Assembly (NCBI GenBank): GCA_031294825.1
Contig: JAUMPM010000067.1
Span: 1-64,000, forward strand
From: Collinsella sp.
GTDB taxonomy: Bacteria; Actinomycetota; Coriobacteriia; Coriobacteriales; Coriobacteriaceae
Length of the DNA stretch: 64,000 nucleotides
Reading direction: 5' to 3'
Part shown: one piece after another, positions 36,121-46,000 of the stretch
How the letters are laid out: the number at the start of each line of letters is the position of its first letter
Position numbering within the stretch: the stretch's first letter is position 1
Made by a program: the position numbers and the translations under genes
Notes under the pieces: model-generated
What the model saw: only the letters and a program-made list of their open reading frames with translations
What the model was told of the DNA's origin: nothing
Databases searched by the model: none

Positions 36121-37050
36121 ATGAAAATTCCCGTAGATAAGCTGACCCGCGCTTTTAAGATGGGCGCGTCCGTTAAGAAGGATTCCGATACGCCGGTGCG
36201 CGTCTCGGTCTATCTGGATTCGTCCGCCTCGCGCTTTCTGGCCGAGACGGTGCGTGATGCCTTTGTGCCGCAGACGACCTCGGGCATTGTGCGCGTCGAG
36301 CGTCTGGGGGAGGAACGAATTGCTCCAAAGACCGATACCGATGTGGTGCTGGTGCTCTCGTGTGGTTCCGACCGCTTGGAGAGTGCCGTGCAGGAGCTCG
36401 TGATCGCCGGCGCGCCCGTGTGCGTGCTTGCCGAGTCTGCTGTGGAGGTGCCGTTTATCGAGGAGTCCACGCCCATGCTCGGCGTGGTGGCGGCAACCGA
36501 TAAGACGTATCTGCTCGAGACGCTTGCCCGCTGGATTCTCGATCGCACCGACAAGGAAACGGCTTTTGCGGCGAACTTTGCCTTCATGCGCATCGCGGCG
36601 GCCAATCGTATCATCACCTCGTGCGCGCTCACCAATATGGCGACCGGTGCGCTGGTGTTTTTGCCGGGCGCCGATTATCCCGTTATGGCGCTGGCGCAGG
36701 TGGGCATGCTCTTTGAGCTCGCTGCCGTCTTTGGACGCGGCATTAAGCCCGAGCGTGGCTACGAGGTCGCGGGCGTGCTTGCCGGCGGTCTTTTGATCCG
36801 TGCGGTCACCCGCGCGCTCGTCAAGCAGACGCCGCATATTGGGTTTGCCGTCAAGGCGCTCACTGCTGCCGCGGGCACCTATGGCATGGGCCGTGCGCTC
36901 GTTTCGCTCTACGAGCGCGATGTCGACTACAGCCGTGCCAACGAGGTGGTCACTGCCACGTTCTCTCGCGTTCGCGATTTGGTGACCACGGTCGCGGGCG
37001 CTACCCGTCCTATGGCGTCCTACCAGGACGCATCCGATCTCGCAGCTTAG
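36121..37050 (+). CDS. DUF697 membrane-associated protein, unknown function
   Basis: In this 309-residue protein, residues ~25-140 look like a soluble alpha/beta domain (VRVSVYLDSSASRFLAETV; DTDVVLVLSCGSDRL) resembling a degraded Rossmann or GTPase-like fold with no P-loop. Residues ~160-270 match my memory of DUF697 (AANRIITSCALTNMATGALVFLPGADYPVMALAQ, broken by a Gly-rich membrane hairpin GVLAGGLLIRAV). Such domains usually follow Era-like GTPases (YcjX/YcjF), but no GTPase domain is present here. It begins 18 bases after rodA with GGAGGGG upstream, so it probably belongs to the rod operon and may act in elongation; that is inference. Confidence 0.75.
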   Translation: MKIPVDKLTRAFKMGASVKKDSDTPVRVSVYLDSSASRFLAETVRDAFVPQTTSGIVRVERLGEERIAPKTDTDVVLVLSCGSDRLESAVQELVIAGAPVCVLAESAVEVPFIEESTPMLGVVAATDKTYLLETLARWILDRTDKETAFAANFAFMRIAAANRIITSCALTNMATGALVFLPGADYPVMALAQVGMLFELAAVFGRGIKPERGYEVAGVLAGGLLIRAVTRALVKQTPHIGFAVKALTAAAGTYGMGRALVSLYERDVDYSRANEVVTATFSRVRDLVTTVAGATRPMASYQDASDLAA

Positions 37051-37060
37051 GGGTTTTCCG

Positions 37061-38938
37061 TTGCGCGTTGCATACCAAGACTGTTTTCATTTAATTGAGC
37101 CGCTGCTCGCCAAGGTCGAGAAACCGAGCCGCTATATCGATCACGAGTGGGGCACGCTTTCCAAGGCCGATGCCGACTACCGTTGTTGCCTGATCTACCC
37201 GGATGTGTACGAGGTCGGTCTGCCCAACCAGGGCATCGCCATCCTCTACAACATCCTTAACCAGGCCGAGGGCATCTCCTGCGAGCGTGGCTATGTGCCG
37301 TGGCCCGATATGGGTGACGCTATGCGCGAGGCAGGCATTCCGCTGCTCTCGCTCGAGGGTGCAGCGCCGGTCGCTTCGTTTGATATCGTCGGCCTGCATG
37401 TTCCGCACGAGATGGCGGTGACGAACTTCCTCGAGGCTCTCGACCTCGCTGGCATTCCGCTGTTGGCGGCCGACCGCACCGAGGACGACCCCATTATCAT
37501 CGCCGGCGGCCCCTCGGTGTACAACCCCGAGCCGTACGCGGCCTTCTTCGATGTTATCCTCATCGGCGAGGGCGAGGAATCGCTGCTCGAGACCTGCCAG
37601 CTGCATCGCCGTCTGCGTGACGAAGGAGTCCCGCGCGCGCAGATTGTCGAGCAGCTTGCATCCATTGCCGGCAACTACGTGCCGTCGCTCTATGAGGTTT
37701 GTCACGACGAGCCCTGCTCGCCGCATGGCTACACTGTGCCGCGTGAAGGCAAGGATGCGCCGACGGTGGTCTTCAAGCGCGTCGTCGAGGATTTCGGCGC
37801 CACGAATCCGTTGTCGCAGTCGTGTGTGCCCTATGCGCAGCTGGTTCACGACCGCCTGTCTATCGAGATCCTGCGCGGCTGCGCCCGCGGCTGTCGTTTT
37901 TGCCAGGCCGGCATGACGTATCGCCCGGTGCGCGAGCGCTCGGCCGACCAGATCGTCTCGTCGGTGATTCAGGGTCTGGAAAAGACCGGCTATGACGAGG
38001 TGTCGCTGACCTCGCTCTCCACGACCGACCACTCCTGCATTCGCGACGTGCTCGGCAGGCTCAACCGTCGCCTGGAGGATACGGGTATTCGCGTGTCTAT
38101 TCCGTCGCAGCGCCTGGATTCGTTTGGCGTGGATATGGCCGAGTCGGTTGCCGGCGAAAAGAAGGGCGGCCTGACGTTCGCGCCCGAGGCCGGTAGCCAG
38201 CGCATGCGCGACATCATTAACAAGAACGTGACCGAGGAGGACCTGGACCGTGCGGCCAAGGCGGCCTTCGAGGCCGGCTGGAACCGCATGAAGCTCTACT
38301 TTATGATGGGCCTTCCCGGCGAGCGCGACGAGGACATCGTGGCCATCGCCAATCTGGCCGATCACGTGCTGGAGCTCGGTCGTTCCGTGGTGCCCAAGGC
38401 TCGTCGCGGCTCGATCTCGGTGTCGATCTCGGTTTCGGTCTTTATCCCTAAGGCTGCCACGCCGTTCCAGTGGTGCCCGCAGCTCGACTACGACGACGTC
38501 AAGCGTCGCCAGAAGCTGCTCATCACGAGCGTTCGCAACCGTGCCGTCCGCGTTCATTACCACGATGCCGAGACCTCGCTCATCGAGGCTGCGCTGTCCC
38601 GCGCCGGTCGTGACATGACGCCCGTCATCATCGACGCTTGGCGCTCGGGCTCTCGCTTTGACGCCTGGGTAGAGCATTTCTCGCTCGATAACTGGAAGGA
38701 AGCTGCTGCCAAAAACGGCATCGACCTCAATGAGCTCGTGCACCTGCCCTACGAGTTGGATTGGCGCCTGCCGTGGGAGCATGTGAGCCCTGGCTGTACG
38801 CGCGGCTTCCTCGAGCGCGAGTACCGTCGCTCGCTCGAGGGCGTCACGACTCCCGACTGCACCCGCACGTCGTGCACCGGCTGCGGGATCTGCCCCACGC
38901 TCCACGCCAAGAATGTATTGATGGGTGATCGCGCATGA
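37061..38938 (+). CDS. Radical SAM protein with B12-binding-like domain (TIGR03960 type)
   Basis: This 625-residue protein begins with a B12-binding-like region (about 40-200: YPDVYEVGLPNQGIAILYNILNQ, GLHVPHEMAVTNFLEAL, IIAGGPSVYNPEP). A radical SAM domain with the cluster motif CARGCRFC lies near residue 275, and the C-terminus carries a Cys-rich CTRTSCTGCGIC that may hold a second cluster. The pattern belongs to a family known from position next to rplU/rpmA/obg in actinobacteria and Firmicutes; its reaction is unknown, though a link to tRNA or ribosome modification has been proposed. TTG 37061 has AGGGG eight bases before. It overlaps the next gene by four bases. Confidence 0.88.
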   Translation: MRVAYQDCFHLIEPLLAKVEKPSRYIDHEWGTLSKADADYRCCLIYPDVYEVGLPNQGIAILYNILNQAEGISCERGYVPWPDMGDAMREAGIPLLSLEGAAPVASFDIVGLHVPHEMAVTNFLEALDLAGIPLLAADRTEDDPIIIAGGPSVYNPEPYAAFFDVILIGEGEESLLETCQLHRRLRDEGVPRAQIVEQLASIAGNYVPSLYEVCHDEPCSPHGYTVPREGKDAPTVVFKRVVEDFGATNPLSQSCVPYAQLVHDRLSIEILRGCARGCRFCQAGMTYRPVRERSADQIVSSVIQGLEKTGYDEVSLTSLSTTDHSCIRDVLGRLNRRLEDTGIRVSIPSQRLDSFGVDMAESVAGEKKGGLTFAPEAGSQRMRDIINKNVTEEDLDRAAKAAFEAGWNRMKLYFMMGLPGERDEDIVAIANLADHVLELGRSVVPKARRGSISVSISVSVFIPKAATPFQWCPQLDYDDVKRRQKLLITSVRNRAVRVHYHDAETSLIEAALSRAGRDMTPVIIDAWRSGSRFDAWVEHFSLDNWKEAAAKNGIDLNELVHLPYELDWRLPWEHVSPGCTRGFLEREYRRSLEGVTTPDCTRTSCTGCGICPTLHAKNVLMGDRA

Positions 38939-39747
38939 GTGAGCGCCTGACCGACAACCCCTCGCTCTTTAGACTTCGTGTTCGCTATGGCAAGCGCGAT
39001 CGCCTTAAGTACCTGGGCCATCTCGAAGTGATCCATACCATTGAGCGCATCGTGCGCCGTGCGGGACTTCCCTATGCCGTCACGCAGGGCTTTTCTCCGC
39101 ACATGCGCGTGGGCTTCTCTTCGGCGCTACCGGTGGGTACGTCGTCGACCTGCGAGTGGTATGACCTGTTTATGACCGAGTTCGTGGCGCTCGACGAGGC
39201 GTTTGGGCGCCTGGCTGCGGCGTCTCCGGCCGATCTGGCGCCCATCGAGGCGGCGTACATCGACGTGCGCACGCCGGCGTTGACGGCGCAGCTCACGCGC
39301 CTGTCGTATCGCATCGACCTGCACTTGGATCCCGAGGCGCCCGTAAGCGCCGACGAGGTGCGTCGTGCGCTCGACACGCTGCGCGCGGACCATGGCATCG
39401 ACTACGCGCGCGGAAAAAAGAGCAAGCGCTTGGATTTGGATCACACGCTCGTGGGCTATGAGCTTAAGGCGGGGGAGCGTCCGGACCACCTGGTGCTCAT
39501 GCTCGACACCCATGCCGATAACGAGGGGTCCATGCGTCCGGAAATTTTGCTTTCTGCAGCTGATGTTTTGTTGCAGGGCTTGACCCCGGGCGTCGATGCA
39601 CCTATTGTTTCCACCGGTATGCAAGACCTCGTGACCATCTGCTCCTACGATGTCGAGCGTCAGAATCAAGCATGCGAGGACGACGAGGGCCGACTCGTCA
39701 GCCCCATACCTGTGCGAACTTGTGGATTTGCTCCACATACTCGTTGA
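38935..39747 (+). CDS. Radical SAM-associated protein (DUF2344 / TIGR03936 type)
   Basis: This 270-residue partner of the preceding radical SAM protein carries the signature FRLRVRYGKRDRLKYLGHLE followed by RAGLPYAVTQGFSPHMRVGFSSALPVG, standard for this family. In many genomes the two parts are fused or adjacent; here the ATG overlaps the upstream stop (ATGA), so they are translated together. The function is unknown, probably substrate handling for the radical enzyme. The final ~30 residues, rich in Asp/Glu then Arg/Pro, vary between relatives, and the last bases double as the -35 box of the rplU promoter. Confidence 0.87.
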   Translation: MSERLTDNPSLFRLRVRYGKRDRLKYLGHLEVIHTIERIVRRAGLPYAVTQGFSPHMRVGFSSALPVGTSSTCEWYDLFMTEFVALDEAFGRLAAASPADLAPIEAAYIDVRTPALTAQLTRLSYRIDLHLDPEAPVSADEVRRALDTLRADHGIDYARGKKSKRLDLDHTLVGYELKAGERPDHLVLMLDTHADNEGSMRPEILLSAADVLLQGLTPGVDAPIVSTGMQDLVTICSYDVERQNQACEDDEGRLVSPIPVRTCGFAPHTR

Positions 39748-39772
39748 CGGGGGTATTATCGCCTGCTACTAT
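39744..39772 (+). promoter_or_regulatory. Promoter of rplU-rpmA
   Basis: TTGACG (39744-39749), a 17-base spacer and TACTAT (39767-39772) stand 42 bases before rplU. The -35 box overlaps the stop of the upstream gene. Confidence 0.75.
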
Positions 39773-39814
39773 ATTCGGCTGTTGCACTAACTGATGCATG
39801 AAGGGCAAGTAAAC

Positions 39815-40189
39815 ATGTACGCAATCGTTAACACGGGCGGCAAGCAGTACAAGGTCGCCACCGACGATGTCATCACCGTCGAGAAGATCGAGGGCAATGA
39901 GGGCGACAAGGTCACCCTGCCGGTTATCTTCCTCAACGATGGTAAGAAGATCGTCACCGATCCCGACAAGCTGGCCAAGGCCAAGGTTACCGCTCAGATC
40001 GTTGAGCAGTTCAAGGGCGAGAAGCAGCTGGTCTTCAAGTTCCACAAGCGCAAGCGCTATCGTCGTCTGAAGGGTCACCGTCAGCAGCTCACCAAGCTGA
40101 AGATCGTGAAGGTTCAGGCTACCTCCCGCGCCAAGAAGGCTGTCAAGGCAGAGGCTGAGGCTGTTGCCGAGGCTCCCGTCGCCGAGTAG
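39815..40189 (+). CDS. rplU: 50S ribosomal protein L21
   Basis: L21 is a 23S rRNA-binding protein of the large subunit. The 124-residue sequence opens MYAIVNTGGKQYKVATDDVI and shows the C-terminal KFHKRKRYRRLKGHRQQLTKLKI, both diagnostic. An Ala/Glu-rich tail of about 20 residues (KAVKAEAEAVAEAPVAE) extends beyond the usual end; such tails are frequent in this genus. The ATG at 39815 has AAGGGC upstream; a frame from 39794 would add seven residues not found in L21. rpmA follows after 33 bases. Confidence 0.97.
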   Translation: MYAIVNTGGKQYKVATDDVITVEKIEGNEGDKVTLPVIFLNDGKKIVTDPDKLAKAKVTAQIVEQFKGEKQLVFKFHKRKRYRRLKGHRQQLTKLKIVKVQATSRAKKAVKAEAEAVAEAPVAE

Positions 40190-40222
40190 ATTACACTCGT
40201 AACGAAAGAGTAGGTATACACA

Positions 40223-40480
40223 ATGGCACACAAAAAAGGACTCGGTTCCTCCCGTAATGGCCGTGACTCCCGCGGTCAGCGCCTTGGCACGAAGCGCTAT
40301 GCCGGCCAGACGGTAACCACGGGCACGATTCTCGTCCGTCAGCACGGCACGCACATCCACCCGGGTGAGAACGTTGGCCGTGGTAAGGACGACACGCTGT
40401 TCGCGCTGGTCGACGGTACCGTTGAGTTCCACAAGGGTATCAAGCACAGGGTCAGCGTACGCCCGCTCGCGAACGCGTAA
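40223..40480 (+). CDS. rpmA: 50S ribosomal protein L27
   Basis: L27 reaches the peptidyl-transferase centre through its N-terminus. The 85-residue product begins [20 protein letters not shown], with no cleavable leader of the kind found in Firmicutes such as S. aureus, so it needs no Prp protease. The remaining sequence ([36 protein letters not shown]) is typical. It is co-transcribed with rplU and followed by a hairpin before obgE. Confidence 0.98.
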   Translation: MAHKKGLGSSRNGRDSRGQRLGTKRYAGQTVTTGTILVRQHGTHIHPGENVGRGKDDTLFALVDGTVEFHKGIKHRVSVRPLANA

Positions 40481-40505
40481 TTCACCCTTCATAGAGCACA
40501 TATGT

Positions 40506-40548
40506 GGGAGGCACTTGAGTTTTAGGATTCAAGGGTCTCCCTCTTTTT
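40506..40548 (+). terminator. Terminator between rpmA and obgE
   Basis: GGGAGGCACTTGA pairs with TCAAGGGTCTCCC (two mismatches) around a 10-base loop, followed by TCTTTTT. It probably reduces read-through from the ribosomal genes into obgE. Confidence 0.65.
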
Positions 40549-40552
40549 GTAG

Positions 40553-42031
<1,479 letters not shown>

Positions 42032-42034
42032 GCC

Positions 42035-42712
42035 ATGTCGCTGCGCGGTGGAATCGGTCTGCCCGAGCTTTCTCTTGAGGACGGGCAGGAGTTTAGGCTC
42101 GGCATTATGGGTGGCACCTTTGATCCCATCCATTACGGGCACCTGGTGACCGCCGAGCAGGCGCGCGAGTCGCTCGACTTGGACGCTGTGCTCTTTATGC
42201 CGGCGGGCTCTCCTGCCTTTAAGCTTGACAAGCCGGTGACGCCTGCCGAGGACCGTTATGCCATGACGGTCCTCGCCACCGCCGCGAACCCGGCCTTTTT
42301 GGCGAGCCGGTTCGAGATCGACCGTCCGGGCGTAACCTATACGGCCGATACGCTTCATGCCCTTCGCGACTTTTACCCGCCGCAGGTAAAGCTCTACTTT
42401 ATTACGGGCGCCGACGCGATTATCGATATTGTGACCTGGCATGATGCCGAACGAATCGCTGAGCTTGCTACCTTTATTGCGGCGACACGACCGGGCTTTG
42501 ATATCGATACGGCGCGTGCCCGAATCAAAGAGTCGGGGCTGCCGTTCGACGTGCGCTATATTCAGATTCCGGCGCTGGCGATCAGCTCGACGAACATTCG
42601 TAAGCGAGTTGCCCGCGGTATGAGCGTGCGCTATCTTACGAGCGAGTCCGTGCTCGGCTACATTCGCAAACGCAGGCTATATGCCGATTTGGGCCAAGAA
42701 GATTTTGAGTGA
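42035..42712 (+). CDS. nadD: Nicotinate-nucleotide adenylyltransferase
   Basis: NadD adenylates nicotinate mononucleotide to deamido-NAD, the last but one step of NAD synthesis. The 225-residue protein has the nucleotidyltransferase signature LGIMGGTFDPIHYGHLVTAEQA, with the HxGH-type motif, and the C-terminal ISSTNIRKRVARGMSVRYL. A ~20-residue N-terminal leader precedes the fold. It is in the normal Gram-positive order nadD-yqeK-rsfS. Confidence 0.95.
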   Translation: MSLRGGIGLPELSLEDGQEFRLGIMGGTFDPIHYGHLVTAEQARESLDLDAVLFMPAGSPAFKLDKPVTPAEDRYAMTVLATAANPAFLASRFEIDRPGVTYTADTLHALRDFYPPQVKLYFITGADAIIDIVTWHDAERIAELATFIAATRPGFDIDTARARIKESGLPFDVRYIQIPALAISSTNIRKRVARGMSVRYLTSESVLGYIRKRRLYADLGQEDFE

Positions 42713-42724
42713 TGGGGGTCTACG

Positions 42725-43333
42725 TTGTCGGTAGAGGATCAGTTTGAGGGCGATGAACGCGCGCTGCTCAAGCGCATTCAAGAGCTGCTCGATGTTCGCA
42801 TGAAGGATAAGCGCAAGCGCTATGTGCATTCGCTGGGTGTTGCCGAGACCGCACTTCATCTGGCCGAGGTCTACGGCGTTGACCGCTTTGATGCCGCTGC
42901 TGCCGGTCTGATCCATGACTGGGACAAAGTGCTCTCCGACGACGAGCTGGTTACGCGCGCTCTGCATTACGGCATTAAGATTGCCGGCTCTCCGTCTGCC
43001 GCGACGCCGCTTTTGCATGGCCCGGTTGCCGCTTATGAGCTTCCGCAGCTTTTTCCCGAGCTGTCGCCGGCGGTCTTTCAGGCTGTCGACCGTCACACCG
43101 TGGGCGCTTGCGACATGACGCCGCTCGATATGGTGGTCTTTGTGGCCGATGCTATCGAACCCAACCGCCACGGCGATTATGCCCATGCGCTGCGCAAGAT
43201 GGTGGGGAAGTCCTCGCTCGACGAGTTGTTCTTCTCCTGTTTTGCGCAGGGTCTGGTCTATGTGATCCAGTCCGGGCGTTATCTTTATCCCACGGCTATT
43301 ATGATTTACAACCATTACGCCCAGCTGCGCTAG
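42725..43333 (+). CDS. yqeK: HD-domain phosphohydrolase YqeK (Ap4A hydrolase)
   Basis: This is a 202-residue HD-superfamily protein. The metal-binding set is visible as HSLGVAETA (first His), AAGLIHDWDK (HD), HGPVAA and VGACDMTPLDMVVFVADAIEPNR. Bacillus YqeK and relatives hydrolyse diadenosine tetraphosphate symmetrically, which is the function inferred here. TTG 42725 has a G-run about eight bases before it. It lies between nadD and rsfS. Confidence 0.92.
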   Translation: MSVEDQFEGDERALLKRIQELLDVRMKDKRKRYVHSLGVAETALHLAEVYGVDRFDAAAAGLIHDWDKVLSDDELVTRALHYGIKIAGSPSAATPLLHGPVAAYELPQLFPELSPAVFQAVDRHTVGACDMTPLDMVVFVADAIEPNRHGDYAHALRKMVGKSSLDELFFSCFAQGLVYVIQSGRYLYPTAIMIYNHYAQLR

Positions 43334-43360
43334 CTTGGGCTGTCTAGAAAGAGGTATTCC

Positions 43361-43816
43361 ATGGCCGATGAGACCATGACCGACGATCAGATTCTTGAAG
43401 GTGTGGAGCACAAGAGTTTTGTTGCCACGTCCGACCGCACCGCTGCCTCGCTGTCCGCGAGCGGTGTTGCCGCCGAGGATGTCGCCCGCGCCGCCGCGCA
43501 GGCCGCCTACGACAAGAAGGGCGAGGACGTTCAGGTGCTCGACCTGACCGAGCTTTCCGACGTATGCGACTACTTTGTGCTTGCCACCGGTACCAACAAC
43601 CGCCAGGTCGATTCTATCGTCGACGAGATCGAGGAGAAGGTCGCCGAGGCTTGCGGCGAGCATCCGTTCTCCATCGAGGGCCGCGAGCAGAAGACCTGGA
43701 TGCTCATGGACTACGGTTCGGTTGTCGTCCACGTCTTCACTCCTGAAGCCCGCGACTTCTACCGCCTAGAAAAGCTCTGGGGCGACGCCCCCCAGCTCCC
43801 CCTCAACCTCCTCTAG
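43361..43816 (+). CDS. rsfS: Ribosomal silencing factor RsfS
   Basis: RsfS binds L14 and blocks subunit joining when nutrients are short. The conserved ~105-residue core starts near residue 45 (AAQAAYDKKGEDVQVLDLTEL) and includes DYFVLATGTNNRQVDSIVDEIE, WMLMDYGSVVVHVFTPEARDFYRLEKLWGDA in parts. The first ~44 residues are a low-complexity extension absent from E. coli RsfS. AGAAAGAGG precedes the ATG. The stop lies at the edge of a repeat element and a terminator follows. Confidence 0.93.
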   Translation: MADETMTDDQILEGVEHKSFVATSDRTAASLSASGVAAEDVARAAAQAAYDKKGEDVQVLDLTELSDVCDYFVLATGTNNRQVDSIVDEIEEKVAEACGEHPFSIEGREQKTWMLMDYGSVVVHVFTPEARDFYRLEKLWGDAPQLPLNLL

Positions 43817-43845
43817 TAGCTCATTTGAGACGAGGTTAGCTACCC
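43816..43845 (+). repeat. Degenerate copy of dispersed repeat (rsfS end)
   Basis: GTAGCTCATTTGAGACGAGG then TTAGCTACCC aligns with one arm of the inverted repeat at 18,095: 16 of 20 bases, a 5-base gap, then 10 of 10. It starts inside the rsfS stop codon. Confidence 0.6.
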
Positions 43846-43856
43846 TCACGCATATC

Positions 43857-43899
43857 GCCGGGCAGGTGCGGTTTTCCGCACCTGCCCGGCTTTCTTTTT
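43857..43899 (+). terminator. Terminator after rsfS
   Basis: A perfect 15-bp stem (GCCGGGCAGGTGCGG and complement) with a TTTT loop is followed by TTTCTTTTT. It lies between the convergent rsfS and dinB genes. Confidence 0.92.
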
Positions 43900-43911
43900 G
43901 CCCAAAGGCGG

Positions 43912-45126
43912 TTAATCGTTGAAGCGGGATTGGCGGCCGAAGGAAAGGGCGGTGTCGCCGAATTTGTCTCGGACGGCGTCGATGGCGACGGAGAGGTCGC
44001 GGCGGTCGCTGGATTGGGCTCCGCGGTCATCGATCTCGCAGAACAGGTCAGTCTGGATGCCGCCTTGGTGGTCGAAGTCGCTCATGCCGATGCCCGCTAA
44101 GCGAACATGCATGCCATCCTGCCAGATGTTGTCGAGCAGTTCGAGTGCAACCGCCACGAAGATGTTCTCATCGTCGGTCGGATGAGGCAGCCGGCGCTGT
44201 GCCGTACGCCCGCTGCCATACGAATACTTAAGCTTGAGCGTTACCGTGGCACCCGTCAGCCCCTGACGGCGCAGGCGGCGTCCCACTGACTCTCCCAACA
44301 GCGCAATCGCCGCCTCAATATCCCCACGCTCAGTTAAATCTTTAGCAAAGGTGCGTTCATTGCTGACCGACTTGACCTCGCGCTCTTCATCGAGGCTCGT
44401 GACTTCGGAGATTTCGAGTCCCAGCGCACGCTGGCGCATGCGTTCGCCGTTCACGCCAAAAATGGCAGCCAGCGTGGACTCCGGCGCACGCGAAAGCTCG
44501 CCGAGGGTGTAGATGCGCATGCGGCGCAGTCGCTCCTCGGCCGAGCGCCCGATGCCGCTCATGGCAGATACCGGCAACGCGGCCAAAAAGCGCTGCTCGG
44601 TTCCGGGGCGCACGATGGTCAGCCCAAACGGCTTATCCCGCTCGCTTGCGATCTTTGCGACCGTCTTGTTGCAGCCCACGCCAATGGAACAGGTCACTCC
44701 CAGCCCTGCCACGCGGTCGCTTATACGCCGCGCAACCAGCAACGGGTCTTCGGGCGCAAAGCGGCCCGGTGTGATATCGATAAAGGCTTCGTCGATGGAT
44801 ACGCGCTCCACGCGCGGCGTCTCCTCGGCAAGAATCGCCATGACCTGCGCGCTCACCTCACGATAGCGATCAAAATGCCCATGCGTCCAAATGGCCTGCG
44901 GGCACAGGCGCCTTGCCTCGGCCGAGGGCATGGCAGAGTGCACGCCAAAGCGACGTGCCTCATACGAACACGTGGACACGACGCCACGCGAATCGGCGTC
45001 TCCGCCCACGATGAGCGGCTTTCCTCGCCATTCGGGATGATCGAGCATTTCCACGCTCGCAAAAAACGCATCGAGGTCCATGAGTCCCACCGCCGGACCC
45101 GTCCAGGGAGGCGGCGTGACGCCCAT
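43912..45126 (-). CDS. dinB: DNA polymerase IV (Y family)
   Basis: DinB is an error-prone polymerase for lesion bypass. It has the catalytic palm motifs LMDLDAFFASVE and VSIDEAFIDIT, the Y-family CSYEARRFGVHSAMPSAEARRLCP, a helix-hairpin-helix region near ALPVSAMSGIGRSAEERLR, and a C-terminal little-finger domain. I prefer ATG 45126 because TGAGGA lies five bases before it, giving 404 residues. An ATG at 45165 would add 13 residues; it has no ribosome site but stands seven bases after a TATACT box, so a leaderless longer form is possible. No clear SOS box was seen. Confidence 0.92.
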   Translation of the reverse strand: MGVTPPPWTGPAVGLMDLDAFFASVEMLDHPEWRGKPLIVGGDADSRGVVSTCSYEARRFGVHSAMPSAEARRLCPQAIWTHGHFDRYREVSAQVMAILAEETPRVERVSIDEAFIDITPGRFAPEDPLLVARRISDRVAGLGVTCSIGVGCNKTVAKIASERDKPFGLTIVRPGTEQRFLAALPVSAMSGIGRSAEERLRRMRIYTLGELSRAPESTLAAIFGVNGERMRQRALGLEISEVTSLDEEREVKSVSNERTFAKDLTERGDIEAAIALLGESVGRRLRRQGLTGATVTLKLKYSYGSGRTAQRRLPHPTDDENIFVAVALELLDNIWQDGMHVRLAGIGMSDFDHQGGIQTDLFCEIDDRGAQSSDRRDLSVAIDAVRDKFGDTALSFGRQSRFND

Positions 45127-45281
45127 GGCATCCTCATAACCGTATGTATGTTCGCGTCTTTCCATGTCATGAGTATACCGCGCAGCTCATGTGGGGTGCG
45201 TGTATGTGCTTGCAAATCCCGAATTCTTGTCTAAGATATGGATTTGCCCTCGACTACACCGAAGAAGTTGGTCTCACGGAC

Positions 45282-45310
45282 TTCACCTGCCCGCGTCGAT
45301 GGCGTATTAT
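45282..45310 (+). promoter_or_regulatory. Promoter of rpsP operon
   Basis: TTCACC (45282-45287), a 17-base spacer and TATTAT (45305-45310) lie 56 bases before rpsP. Confidence 0.6.
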
Positions 45311-45366
45311 GTTCAACTGTTTGTTTGTAGTTGCAGCCTAAAGCTGCTTGGTTGGAGGAGTTTCCT

Positions 45367-45708
45367 TTGGCAGTCAAGATTCGCCTTGCTCGTCACGGCG
45401 CTAAGAAGCGTCCGTACTACCGTGTCGTCGTCGCCGATTCCCGCGCCCCGCGTGACGGTCGTATCATCGAGGAGGTTGGCCGCTACAACCCGATGACCGC
45501 CCCCAAGACCATCAACCTCGACCTCGAGAAGATAGCCGACTGGCAGTCCAAGGGCGCTCAGCTCACCGACGCCGTCGCCGCTCTGGTCAAGGCCGCCAAC
45601 GAGGGCGAGAAGACCGAGACCGTCGTCAAGAAGTCCAAGAAGCAGCTCGCCAAAGAGGCCGAGGCCGCTAAGGCTGCCGCTGAGGCCGCTGAGGGCGCCG
45701 AGGAGTAA
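45367..45708 (+). CDS. rpsP: 30S ribosomal protein S16
   Basis: S16 binds 16S rRNA early in small-subunit assembly. The 113-residue product starts [20 protein letters not shown], contains [21 protein letters not shown], and ends with a ~35-residue Ala/Lys/Glu-rich tail not present in E. coli S16. TTG 45367 has GGAGGAG seven bases upstream; the 12 extra codons from 45331 are not part of the family. khpA, rimM, trmD and lepB follow closely in the common rpsP operon order. Confidence 0.97.
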   Translation: MAVKIRLARHGAKKRPYYRVVVADSRAPRDGRIIEEVGRYNPMTAPKTINLDLEKIADWQSKGAQLTDAVAALVKAANEGEKTETVVKKSKKQLAKEAEAAKAAAEAAEGAEE

Positions 45709-45711
45709 ATC

Positions 45712-45996
45712 GTGCCTGAGGTTGACGCTGCACAGCTCGAGGGTGAGGCAATGCTCTCAGATCGCATCGCCGATCTCGTCGAATATCTCGTTGTTCAGAT
45801 CGTCGACGACCCGGATTCCGTGAGCCTTGAGGTCATCGATGGTGACGACGCCTCTACGATTGAGGTTTCGGTCGCCGAGGATGACGTCGCTAAGGTCATC
45901 GGCCGTCGTGGCCGTACCATCAAGGCCATTCGCACGCTCGCCCGTGCACTGGCCGCTCGCCTCGACACTGCTGTCGAGGTAGAGGTTCTGGGCTAG
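45712..45996 (+). CDS. khpA: KH-domain RNA-binding protein KhpA
   Basis: In this 94-residue protein the KH motif reads VAEDDVAKVIGRRGRTIKAIRTLARAL, with the GxxG loop. In pneumococci and others KhpA pairs with KhpB/EloR and affects cell elongation and sRNA binding. The GTG at 45712 has GAGGAG seven bases before it, overlapping the rpsP end; the ~13 residues before ATG 45751 are extra relative to typical KhpA. It stands between rpsP and rimM as in most Gram-positives. Confidence 0.93.
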   Translation: MPEVDAAQLEGEAMLSDRIADLVEYLVVQIVDDPDSVSLEVIDGDDASTIEVSVAEDDVAKVIGRRGRTIKAIRTLARALAARLDTAVEVEVLG

Positions 45997-46000
45997 GACC

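Noticed and set aside
37091..38905. 604-residue minus-strand open frame
   Set aside because: It is antisense to the radical SAM gene, whose cluster motif and neighbours are clear.
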